From Candidatus Desulfofervidaceae bacterium (GTDB taxonomy: Bacteria > Desulfobacterota > Desulfofervidia > Desulfofervidales > Desulfofervidaceae): 60,209 bases of DNA. Both the position numbers and the translations under genes were made by a program. Below the pieces are notes generated by a model. The model searched no databases, had not been told where the DNA came from, and saw only the letters and a program-made list of their open reading frames with translations. Positions 50,946-58,297 of the stretch are shown one piece after another; the stretch's first letter is position 1; every line of letters starts with the position of its first letter. The stretch lies in NCBI GenBank assembly GCA_027038965.1, contig JALWFG010000003.1:1-60209 (forward strand), written 5' to 3'.

Positions 50946-51731
50946 ATGAAAAAAATCATTATCTTCTTGGCAATAATGATGGGCATTTACTTGATAAGCT
51001 CTTCTCTTATGGCTTACAGCCTAACTGATGAAAACTCCGCATTTGTTTTTGATGAAACAGAGGCTACGAGTTGGTCGGTAGACGGAGTGAATCAACTATA
51101 CCAGCAGATGTTTTTTTACCGTCTAGGAGATATTGGGGAAGAAAATTCTATCACTTGGTCTAACATCTCGCTTTATGATGTGGATGGTGATGGCCAAACT
51201 GAGGGCGTATCCGCTTATTATGGAGGTACTAGATTTTCACTGTTAATGTCTGCTCTTCTTCAAGGCGGAGATGACAATTCTCATCAATCTTGGCTAAATA
51301 CAACAGTAACTATCTTTAATTTTGCCAATGAAGACTTGCATTTATTTCTATACAGCGATTATGACCTGGGAGGAACTCCTTCAGATGACATTGCGTCTGT
51401 CAATCTAACCGCACAAAATGTGTATCAAGTTGATTATGATGCTCACTTTGCCGTATTAACTCCGTTAACTGGTTGTAATGCCTATCAAATTGCACCTTAC
51501 GATGTTCTTTATGGCTCTCTTACGGATACCAACCCTACCACGCTTAACAATAGCGGAGGCCCCCTCTCAGGGGATGCCACTTTTGCCCTTGAGTGGGACT
51601 TCCCTAGTGGAAATGTGTATTCTGTAAACTTTCTTCAATCTGTACAACCTGCTCCTGAACCTGCCACCTTACTTTTATTGGGTTCGGGCTTGATAGGAAT
51701 TGCTTGTATCAGCCGCAAAATTAAAAATTAG
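50946..51731 (+). CDS. PEP-CTERM sorted surface protein
   Basis: 261 residues. Signal peptide (KKIIIFLAIMMGIYLISSSLMA), a Ser/Thr/Asn-rich mature part with a Ca-binding-like DVDGDGQTEG, and a C-terminal PEP-CTERM: APEPATLLLLGSGLIGIACISRK (PEP, hydrophobic helix, basic end). Such proteins are cut by an exosortase (XrtA type) and exported with exopolysaccharide. Sigma-54 promoter upstream agrees with PrsK/PrsR-type control known for PEP-CTERM systems. An AACTATC/GATAGTT hairpin follows. No exosortase in the window. Confidence 0.85.
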   Translation: MKKIIIFLAIMMGIYLISSSLMAYSLTDENSAFVFDETEATSWSVDGVNQLYQQMFFYRLGDIGEENSITWSNISLYDVDGDGQTEGVSAYYGGTRFSLLMSALLQGGDDNSHQSWLNTTVTIFNFANEDLHLFLYSDYDLGGTPSDDIASVNLTAQNVYQVDYDAHFAVLTPLTGCNAYQIAPYDVLYGSLTDTNPTTLNNSGGPLSGDATFALEWDFPSGNVYSVNFLQSVQPAPEPATLLLLGSGLIGIACISRKIKN

Positions 51732-51799
51732 ATAAACTATCGAGAAGATAAAAGATAGTTTGGTTGTGGCCCAAATTGGTTGAGTGGTTAAACCCCTTT

Positions 51800-52447
51800 T
51801 CAGCATCTAGCAATAAAACTCATTTTCTCTGAACAGGGAAGGCGCCTGAAATGGCGTAGCTCACTTGTAAGGGCATCCAATTTTAAAGGCTTTAAGAACT
51901 TTCTCTCTAAGTGAGAACAATATCGGGCCGCAAGACGATAAGAACAGTAGTAACGCTGCCATTGCTGAGTATCTAACCCCTTCACAGGGATAAATCTTCC
52001 GAATAGACGGTAGTACACTTGCCTCAATTTTTCCTCACTTGGAATGGGAACAAGGGTTAAAAAAGAAAGTAAAAATTTGTCAATTTCCCCTAAAAGCTCC
52101 AATTCAAACTGGGTAGTTTGACGATTACTTTGCCAAAAGGAAATAAGGTGAAAAAAATGGCTTATTTCCTCAAAAACGGTACATAAATCGTTTAAAGACA
52201 CGTTCTCAAAACTGCCTTTTTCGGAAATTTCATATAACCGCTGTTCCAAATAAAGGGAAATATTGATCTCTTCACCTTCACAATATATTAGCAAGGCACC
52301 CCTTCGATGGATATAAGATGCATCTATTAACTTTAGGGCAATAAGTTGCTCTAGGGTTCTCTTATCAATAACAAAGTCATTTACTGCTACAGGCAAAGCA
52401 ATTCCATAAATTTTTTCTAAATTTCTTTGAATAACGTTAGCCACCAT
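51800..52447 (-). CDS. conserved-type hypothetical protein, helical
   Basis: 215 residues, no signal or membrane segment. Features: GIALPVAVNDFVIDKRTLEQLI near the start, ALLIYCEGEEINISLYLEQRLYEI and a Tyr/Arg-rich region QQWQRYYCSYRLAARYCSHLERK. Lies 4 nt after the next gene in the same direction. Not recognised; the pair probably works together. Confidence 0.55.
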   Translation of the reverse strand: MVANVIQRNLEKIYGIALPVAVNDFVIDKRTLEQLIALKLIDASYIHRRGALLIYCEGEEINISLYLEQRLYEISEKGSFENVSLNDLCTVFEEISHFFHLISFWQSNRQTTQFELELLGEIDKFLLSFLTLVPIPSEEKLRQVYYRLFGRFIPVKGLDTQQWQRYYCSYRLAARYCSHLERKFLKPLKLDALTSELRHFRRLPCSEKMSFIARC

Positions 52448-52451
52448 CTTT

Positions 52452-53048
52452 CTATTGCTGGGTGTTTAAATCAACCTCTAAGGGGAAAATGCCGGTTTTA
52501 TATAATTTCTTTTTAGCCCGTTTACTGTGGGTGCGAAGCCAATACTCATATACTCTTAGCAAATCTTCGTGCCCTGGGATAGAATGCTCGCTGATTTCGG
52601 TTAATACATCCACCAGTTCGGGAAATTTTTTACTTAACTCTATATAAACTGGTACAAAGGCTCTATCTTCTTTGTAGGTCTCTAAAATCTGAGCCAAATT
52701 TGAGTAAGCAAGGCTCCCTAAGGCAATGTAATAATCCACATCTATGATTTTTCGTTTAAGGCTTTCTGAGAAAAATCCAGAGATAAAGAGACTATAATCA
52801 GCAATGTGTTTTAAGGCCCGAATGCGTCGAAGCAGGTCATAAAAACGACTTTCAAGAAAGACTTGGGCTAATGCCTTTTTATCTAAATCTTCTGCAGAAT
52901 AGTAAACCCGCTCGGTTCGAAAAAAATAGGTAAGAAGATTGACTAAATAAAACGTGGTTAAATCACTAATTTCTATTTCTAATTCTTCCAGGCTTTCCTC
53001 AACGGCCTTTTTAAAATATTCCATTAAACTTGTTTGAACTAGAGGCAT
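52452..53048 (-). CDS. conserved-type hypothetical protein, helical
   Basis: 198 residues, all-helical by composition: LMEYFKKAVEESLEELEIEISDLTTFYLVNLLTYFF, DYSLFISGFFSESLKRKIIDVDYYIALGSLAY. No signal or catalytic motif seen. ATG 53048 chosen for AAGGAGG upstream (an upstream ATG at 53081 is in frame but has none). First gene of a two-gene unit. Function unknown. The downstream gap to the att site (53082-53184) is empty. Confidence 0.55.
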   Translation of the reverse strand: MPLVQTSLMEYFKKAVEESLEELEIEISDLTTFYLVNLLTYFFRTERVYYSAEDLDKKALAQVFLESRFYDLLRRIRALKHIADYSLFISGFFSESLKRKIIDVDYYIALGSLAYSNLAQILETYKEDRAFVPVYIELSKKFPELVDVLTEISEHSIPGHEDLLRVYEYWLRTHSKRAKKKLYKTGIFPLEVDLNTQQ

Positions 53049-53184
53049 CGCTAACACCTCCTTATCTTCTATTTTAGGCATTCAAATCATAAAATCAAGC
53101 CCAAAATCCAGAAATAAAAATCTCTTAATAATATATATCGGCTAAAAGTAAGAATACGGTTGGATTAAGGTTGAAATAAAAAAA

Positions 53185-53254
53185 TGGCGGAAGCGCATGG
53201 GAATCGAACCCACCACGGACACCTCTCCGTGCCCGCCACTGGATTTGAAGTCCA
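53185..53254 (-). other. attachment site: 3' half of tRNA-Sec
   Basis: On the minus strand: anticodon arm TGGA CTTCAAA TCCA with UCA anticodon, long variable arm around CACGGAGAGGTGTCCGTG, T-arm TGGG TTCGATT CCCA, 3' acceptor TGCGCTTCC, G, CCA. The 5' acceptor and D-arm are absent (A+T-rich sequence instead), so this is the duplicated 3' half at the border of the right element. The intact selC should lie at that element's far end, outside the window. Confidence 0.85.
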
Positions 53255-53690
53255 TAAAAATTGACTTAAAAACATCGTAAATATAGGCAATTAGGGGACA
53301 GAAGATAGGCATAAGGTAAGGATAGGGTAAAGGACGAAAAGCCCGGTGCCAGGCGGCATGTTTTTTGCAGAAGTAACAAATGTAATAAATGTAACAAAAG
53401 CAACATTTAATGGAGGAGAAAAAAGATATGACAGCGTCCTAAACATCTGTCAAGAAAAATAACAAAAAACCGCTTTTACCCCTTTTTAAAAGGTGTGTCA
53501 TTTTGGCACAGCCTGACCGCGTGAGTGTACCTTTTTGTCCATGAGGTGATCTAATTTGTTTTTAAAATGACAGAAAATGGCATTTTTCTCTATATACCCA
53601 GCCTGAACATCTCAAAACCTTCTATAGAAAATCAATGAAAATCCGTTATTTTTGATTTTTTTATTACCCCTTGCTATGTTTTGGCACGGG

Positions 53691-53707
53691 TTGGCACAGA
53701 AATTGCT
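53691..53707 (+). promoter_or_regulatory. sigma-54 promoter in right element
   Basis: TTGGCAC-AGAAA-TTGCT: GG and GC separated by exactly 10 nt, an almost perfect -24/-12 consensus. It would transcribe towards the replication operon, about 490 bp further. The gene-free stretch 53255-53796 otherwise shows repeats of TAACAAATGTAA (53377-53400). Confidence 0.7.
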
Positions 53708-53796
53708 TATCGTTTTAAGCAGTGGGGATTGATAGGCCCGGCCCTGTCTGCCAGCACCTTTTGCAGGACTGGGTAGGAAAAAGAAAGGATTGTTAA

Positions 53797-53958
53797 ATGT
53801 TATTTTCAGGATTTTTTAAAAATTTAAAAGATTTTTTAGATTTTAAGGCAGAGGGCCTTGAGTCCTCTAGGGAAAGGAAAAGAAGACCCAACCTACTTGC
53901 TGGCGGTAGGCTGGGGGGAGTAAAAAAGGAGCCTTGCCCTGCCTGGGGTAGCAGGTAG
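53797..53958 (+). CDS. possible small basic protein
   Basis: 53 codons from ATG 53797 (AAAGGA upstream) reading LFSGFFKNLKDFLDFKAEGLESS then ERKRRPNLLAGGRLGG. No homology recognised; coding status rests only on an open frame and a ribosome-like site 90 nt after the sigma-54 promoter. May be leader sequence. Confidence 0.25.
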   Translation: MLFSGFFKNLKDFLDFKAEGLESSRERKRRPNLLAGGRLGGVKKEPCPAWGSR

Positions 53959-54141
53959 AGCAAGCACAATAGGAAAACCCGCTGGGCCTGAGCGGTAAGA
54001 CAGGCCACTAGAAGTTAGTTAGAAGTTAGTTTTTAATTGATTTTTGAGAAGTTGTAAGAGAAATTGTAAAGTAAAGCAGAAAAGTAAAAGAAGAGTAAAA
54101 AAGAGAAAGCCTTGCTGCTTAAGGCAGCTACCCAATCGGAC

Positions 54142-54215
54142 AAGCAGCGGGCATTGTTAAGAAGTCCCCTAAAAATCAATTTTTTAGGAGGCAACAATGG
54201 CAATGTCCGCTGCTT
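54142..54215 (+). promoter_or_regulatory. long leader hairpin over the start of 54197
   Basis: Outer stem AAGCAGCGGGCATTG (54142-54156) with CAATGTCCGCTGCTT (54201-54215), 15 bp with one G-U; inner stem CCTAAAAA (54168-54175) with TTTTTAGG (54181-54188). The inner arm contains part of the ribosome site AGGAGG (54186-54191), and the start codon ATG 54197 is between the stems. Translation of the operon's first gene is thus likely controlled by folding. Confidence 0.65.
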
Positions 54216-54781
54216 TTTCTTTAGGAACATCCAGGAAAAAACTCATTTTTTTCTGGCAAACTCACCAGCGGGTCTCAAATTTTCTTGAAAAAAGAGGCAT
54301 TTATGCAACTGAGGCGATGGCGGCCTATATAGTTGTATACACCGCCAGCCAGGCCGCCCAGCGCGGCTGGGATCAGATAAAGGACTGGAAAATCGACGAA
54401 GCTTTTTGCCAACTCTACCGTCATAAGCCCGCCAAACGCCCTAAATTTCAGCAAAAATCGTCTATCTTGAGGTTTGTTGCCACCTGGGATGCGTGGAGCC
54501 TCAGGAAATACCCAACCATAAATTTCTCTTCTTTTTCAGTAAAAGACAACGCTGAAACATTCCTTATGCCTGCTGCCGGGGGCATGCCGGCAAGGAACCA
54601 AGATCTAACAGAGAAAATCAGGGGTCAGATCGAAGCTCTTGGCGGCGTGTGGAAAATGGCTGAGTTAGCCTTTCTGGAAAATTTAGAAAAAGGCCAACAA
54701 AAACAAAAGTTTAAACAACAGCAACTTTTTTCTCCCGGCACCGGGGACAACGGAAACGGCAAAGGAGGTGGAAAATGTTAA
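54197..54781 (+). CDS. first gene of right replication operon, unrecognised
   Basis: 194 residues. Opening MAMSAAFSLGTSRKKLIFFW; Trp/Ala-rich middle (AAYIVVYTASQAAQRGWDQIKDWKID); Gln/Lys-rich end (KGQQKQKFKQQQLF) with a low-complexity tail GDNGNGKGGGKC. No signal, no known fold. Its stop overlaps the helicase start. The left operon has an unrelated small HTH gene in this place. A replication or partition accessory by context. Confidence 0.45.
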   Translation: MAMSAAFSLGTSRKKLIFFWQTHQRVSNFLEKRGIYATEAMAAYIVVYTASQAAQRGWDQIKDWKIDEAFCQLYRHKPAKRPKFQQKSSILRFVATWDAWSLRKYPTINFSSFSVKDNAETFLMPAAGGMPARNQDLTEKIRGQIEALGGVWKMAELAFLENLEKGQQKQKFKQQQLFSPGTGDNGNGKGGGKC

Positions 54782-56303
54782 CCACCGCCCAGGCAGCCGG
54801 TGCCAGGAAGACCAGGGAGAAGAGGTGGGGGAATCAGGCCGGGAAAAAGAGAAAGGCACAATCCCGGCAATCCCTTCCCCATGACAGGGAAGCTGAGGAA
54901 AGCCTGATAGGCATTATTCTACTTTATTCAAAAGAAAGAGAAAAAAACAACTTTCACCCTCTGCCGATTATCTTTGAAGCTGGGCTGGAACCTTGTGACT
55001 TTTATTATTCGCAGAACAGAGAAATCTTCCAAGCCGCAGTCGAATTATACGAGATGCGGAGGCCGATTGATCCCCTATCAATTCTTAATCACCTGAAAAA
55101 AAAAGGCAAAGAAGTAGAAGGCAGTCTTTTCTCAAAGCTGATTGAACTGGCCAATTCAATCCCTTATGCAGATGCAGAGACCACCTTCCATTACGCGCAA
55201 ATAGTTAAAGAGGCTAGCAAAAGGCGCCAACTGGTTGCCCGGGGGTTTGAGGTTTTTAAAGCCGCTCAGGATTCAACCTTACCAATTATTCAACCTTACC
55301 AATTGAAGAAATCGCAGAAAGAATTCAAACAGTTAAAGAAATAATCACAGACAACAGGGTTGTTCAAAAATACGTGCTTGCTCCTAGTGATCTGCAAGAT
55401 GAGGAACAAGTTGACTTAATCATATCCAATCCATTCCCACTGCCACGGGGTGTTTTAGCCATTCTAGGGGGGCAAGGCGAAACGGGAAAAAGCTTCTTAA
55501 CTCTTTATCTTGCCTCCCAGTGGGCAAAGCAGGGCGTAAAAACCCTCTACTTTTCTCTAGAAGACTCTCTGGTTTTTACAAAGAAAAGGTTAATATACTT
55601 GGCGAAACATACCGCACTACCGCGCGAAATATTTTCTAACTTAGTACTTTACAGGGTAAAACCTCAACCAATTATTGATCAATATTCACTGCAGCTTACC
55701 TCTTTCGGGAGAAAATTTGAATTTTATCTAAGGTCTCAGGTTAAGCTTCTTCGTCCAGACGTAATAGTCATTGACCCGATTGCATTTTTGTTGATTAAAG
55801 AGAATGACAATGCCTATGCGGCAGCAGTAATGGACGTCTTCAACTCAATTCTGGAAGAGGCAAATGTTACCATAATTTTGCTGCACCACTTGAACAAACT
55901 GGCCAGAGAAGCAGATGGCGAAGGAGTAAATAATATTCGGGGCGCGAGTGCTTTAACAGACCACTCAAGATTCGTGATAGAAGCGAGAAGGCTTTCCTTT
56001 TACGCAACCCGCTCAAGAAGGAAGCTGTTAGCAAAGATCTGCGAGAATGCAAAAATACCACAGATTAGCAGTGAAAAGACTGCACGACAATGGATCTTGG
56101 TTAAAAATACTAAAAGCAGCCATTTGCCTGCACATTTCTTGCCCTTTTTGGTTAGGTTATTTCCTGCCCCTGATCCCTTGAATAATAACGACGAAAGCAT
56201 CGTAATAAAGCCCATGTCTCACTACCTGGAAGCCCTTCTTGAAGAATTAGAAGAAGAAAACAATGGAGGTAAAAGCAATGCAAAAAAAAGAAAGCAGTAT
56301 TAA
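54775..56303 (+). pseudogene. DnaB-type replicative helicase split by a 17-bp duplication
   Basis: First part (54775-55344) is the DnaB-N-like domain (LPHDREAEESLIGIILLYS, DFYYSQNREIFQAAVELYE). Second part (frame open from before 55374 to 56303) is the ATPase: Walker A GGQGETGKS, Walker B VIVIDPIAFLL, ILLHHLNK, NNIRGASALTDHSRFVIEA. Homologous to 2943-4583. The frames differ because a 17-bp unit is present twice (55272-55305); with one copy the sequence reads AAQDSTLPIEEIAERIQ without interruption. So either inactivated or made as two polypeptides; the GTG at 55374 could start the second. Confidence 0.8.
55272..55305 (+). repeat. 17-bp tandem duplication causing frameshift
   Basis: TTCAACCTTACCAATTA (55272-55288) followed by TTCAACCTTACCAATTG (55289-55305). 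The unit is not a multiple of three and sits between the two domains of the helicase. Confidence 0.9.
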
Positions 56304-57093
56304 TTACAGCCTACTCCTGAGGCAGATGATACACGTCCTGCCTGTTACCCCGAGCAGGAAGCGGAAGAAAAATTTCCGTGCAATCTACAAAGTCAATTGG
56401 GGGGACCTAAAAGCACTTCAAGTTACAGCAAGGGAGACGCTGAACACCTTTGATCTCCTTACCCTTTTGAGTCTAACAAAGGCAATAATTGAGTCCGAGT
56501 TAAAGGACGGCGGCGTCTGGAAAGACCCCGACGGCGAGGAACGGAACATGTATGTTTTTGATGTGGGTACGCGCAGGTTTGTCGAGCGATATAGAGGCCT
56601 GAGGTGGGGAAGCAGAAACTACGAGGCAGTCAAACAGAGTTTTGAAAGATTAACAGATTGTACATGGACATATTGCTATATAGATGGACTTAGCCGCGTT
56701 AAAATTCTCTTAGATTTTCAGGAAAGAGGCGGAAAGTGGGCTTTCTGGGTAAGTAAAAACTTCGCAGATGCTGCAAAGAAACGGGAAGATTTTTTGAAAG
56801 TCAACATGTCTTACATCCGAAGCTGTAAAACTGATCTGGGGAAATTACTTCTTGTTTGGCTCCAGGGACAGAAAAATACTGCTTGCCAGGAAGAGCTTAT
56901 TTCACAGGCGTTGCACCTCTCTTGCACACAGAAAAAGAAAACCAGATATGAACTCAAAACGGCATTTGCCAATGCCGTTGCCTGCGGTTACTTGCGGGAT
57001 TTCACCCTTGTAAAAAGGAACTCTCATTATCAATTTTGCTGGACACACTCAACCAGGAATTTAGCTAACAGGCACTCAAAACATGGTGCGTAA
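56278..57093 (+). CDS. plasmid-type replication initiator, right element
   Basis: 271 residues, homologous to 2135-2974 throughout (NYSLLLRQMIHVLPVTPSRKR, VNWGDLKALQVTARETLNTF, DLGKLLLVWLQGQKNT, and the same end KHGA). GGAGG 8 nt before ATG 56278 fixes the start. Overlaps the helicase by 26 nt. The last codons CATGGTGCGTAA form the first iteron, as in the left copy. Since the initiator is intact while the helicase is split, the element may have lost autonomous replication. Confidence 0.7.
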   Translation: MQKKESSINYSLLLRQMIHVLPVTPSRKRKKNFRAIYKVNWGDLKALQVTARETLNTFDLLTLLSLTKAIIESELKDGGVWKDPDGEERNMYVFDVGTRRFVERYRGLRWGSRNYEAVKQSFERLTDCTWTYCYIDGLSRVKILLDFQERGGKWAFWVSKNFADAAKKREDFLKVNMSYIRSCKTDLGKLLLVWLQGQKNTACQEELISQALHLSCTQKKKTRYELKTAFANAVACGYLRDFTLVKRNSHYQFCWTHSTRNLANRHSKHGA

Positions 57094-57187
57094 TAGGAAC
57101 CTCTGATGATGCATAACAGGAACCTTTTGATGCATAATAAGAACTTTTTGATGCATAATAAGAACTTTTTGATGCATAACAGGAACC
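57084..57187 (+). repeat. iteron array (5 copies), right element origin
   Basis: Direct repeats of TGATGCATAACAGGAACC type at 57084, 57107, 57128, 57149 and 57170 (18 bp each). Spacing is 23, 21, 21 and 21 bp. The first overlaps the initiator stop. Core sequence differs from the left set (GATGCATAA versus GGTGCGTAA), so each initiator probably recognises its own iterons. Confidence 0.85.
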
Positions 57188-57241
57188 ATCTATTTTCAAA
57201 AATAAAAATATGTAGGGAAGTTAAGTATCATGAAGAAGCCT

Positions 57242-57309
57242 TTAAGATATCTTAAGATATCTAAGGGGGAGAGAGGGTGCCTCCCTTCGGTTGGCACCCT
57301 CTCTCCCCC
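57242..57309. other. conserved origin hairpin I (right element)
   Basis: Perfect 17-bp inverted repeat, arms 57265-57281 and 57293-57309, loop TCCCTTCGGTT identical to the left copy. Just before it AAGATATCTT appears twice (57244-57262). After it comes an A-run, then CCGCCCGCC and ACCAACCAACGGTTGAACG (57332-57360), again shared with the left element. Confidence 0.7.
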
Positions 57310-57404
57310 GAAAAAAAATAAAACACCCCGGCCGCCCGCCCACCAACCAACGGTTGAACGATGGGAGATGCGACGGCATGGCAGCTGCCAGCCCTGGACT
57401 GCCC

Positions 57405-57437
57405 GGTGCAGGGGAGAAAAGGTTTTTTGACTGCACC
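57405..57437. other. conserved origin hairpin II (right element)
   Basis: GGTGCAG (57405-57411) and CTGCACC (57431-57437), loop of 19 nt. Same position and stem as 1844-1883; the inner stem of the left copy is not kept. Candidate single-strand initiation or nick site. Confidence 0.55.
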
Positions 57438-57537
57438 CTTATTCAAACGCCTTTTTTTGAACCAAAATTTTTAAAAAAAATATGGTTTGACTTTTTGTTT
57501 TTATGTAATTAAGCTAAGTGAAGGAGGAAAGAAAAAA

Positions 57538-57864
57538 ATGAGAAGGCACATAAAAACATGGACAGCAATCGGGGTTCTGTTTATTTTGCTTGTTGGTCTT
57601 TTTAAGTTTTCCTTTCCAATGGCACAGCCATGGTGTCTCTATTCGCTGGCTGCTTTCTTTGCTGTAGCAGGAGTGATACTCCCAAAGTGGACATATGAGG
57701 TACTGAGGTACAGGAAAAGGTATGGGAAATTTCCTGAAGTACCTGAACAGACAAGAAAAGAAAAAGAATGGGAGGAACTGGTGGAGGATGATACAGACTT
57801 ACTTTTTAATTCTGCTTTCAGCAATTTCCCTGGTAATGTATGGTATAATAACGACGATGAGTAG
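57538..57864 (+). CDS. small membrane protein, element paralog of 798-1103
   Basis: 108 residues. Two hydrophobic helices (WTAIGVLFILLVGLFKF; YSLAAFFAVAGVILP), then RKRYGKFPEVPEQTRKEKEWEEL and an acidic end. AAGGAGGAAAG precedes ATG 57538. Same genomic place, beyond the origin, as its left paralog. Function unknown; part of the shared element backbone. Confidence 0.55.
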   Translation: MRRHIKTWTAIGVLFILLVGLFKFSFPMAQPWCLYSLAAFFAVAGVILPKWTYEVLRYRKRYGKFPEVPEQTRKEKEWEELVEDDTDLLFNSAFSNFPGNVWYNNDDE

Positions 57865-57878
57865 TGGGAAGAAAATAG

Positions 57879-58277
57879 TTAACTCCCCTTTGCAATCCTG
57901 TACAGGCTAATCAGGGTGGCACAGTTTACCTGGTCCAGGGTAAGCGAAAAGCCCACTCTGATTTCATATTCCTCCGCTGTACTTGCGGCAAAGGAAATTG
58001 TGATTTCTTGCTTATCCTTTAAAAGCCTTTTTAAATGCTCTACCACCACTTCCTCAAGCAGGGCGTAAATCTTTCTTCCTAGACAAAGAAATGCAGTTCC
58101 CTCAGGTCCTTTGGCCACATTGAGGGAACTGCCCTCATTAGGCTCAGGCAGGTAATCGGCATCCAGCACAAACAACACCCCTGCATCTGTGAGCAGGTAT
58201 TTATAGGCAGTTAAGAACTCAGCCTCCTTTGTCCCTGCTTCTTCATACTTTATTCTCTGCACATCTACCGGCTCCAT
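57879..58277 (-). CDS. hypothetical protein downstream of TraG-like gene
   Basis: 132 residues, acidic, no signal or membrane segment. Strand-rich parts AGVLFVLDADYLPEPNEGSSL, GTAFLCLGRKIYALLEEVVVEHLKRLL and QEITISFAASTAEEYEIRVGF. Follows the TraG-like gene by 20 bp on the same strand with AGGAGGCAAACATG start. Not recognised; probably part of the transfer operon. Confidence 0.5.
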   Translation of the reverse strand: MEPVDVQRIKYEEAGTKEAEFLTAYKYLLTDAGVLFVLDADYLPEPNEGSSLNVAKGPEGTAFLCLGRKIYALLEEVVVEHLKRLLKDKQEITISFAASTAEEYEIRVGFSLTLDQVNCATLISLYRIAKGS

Positions 58278-58297
58278 GTTTGCCTCCTTTTGCCTTT

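Noticed and set aside
53185-53281. Complete tRNA-Sec gene
   Set aside because: The 5' acceptor strand and D-arm are missing; only anticodon arm to CCA is present.
54775-55344. Stand-alone DnaB-N protein as a separate original gene
   Set aside because: Removing one of the two 17-bp copies restores a continuous helicase matching the left element, so the split is secondary.
57084-57187. Iteron arrays as CRISPR repeats
   Set aside because: Units are 18 bp with only 3-5 nt between them, constant spacing, no spacers and no cas genes.
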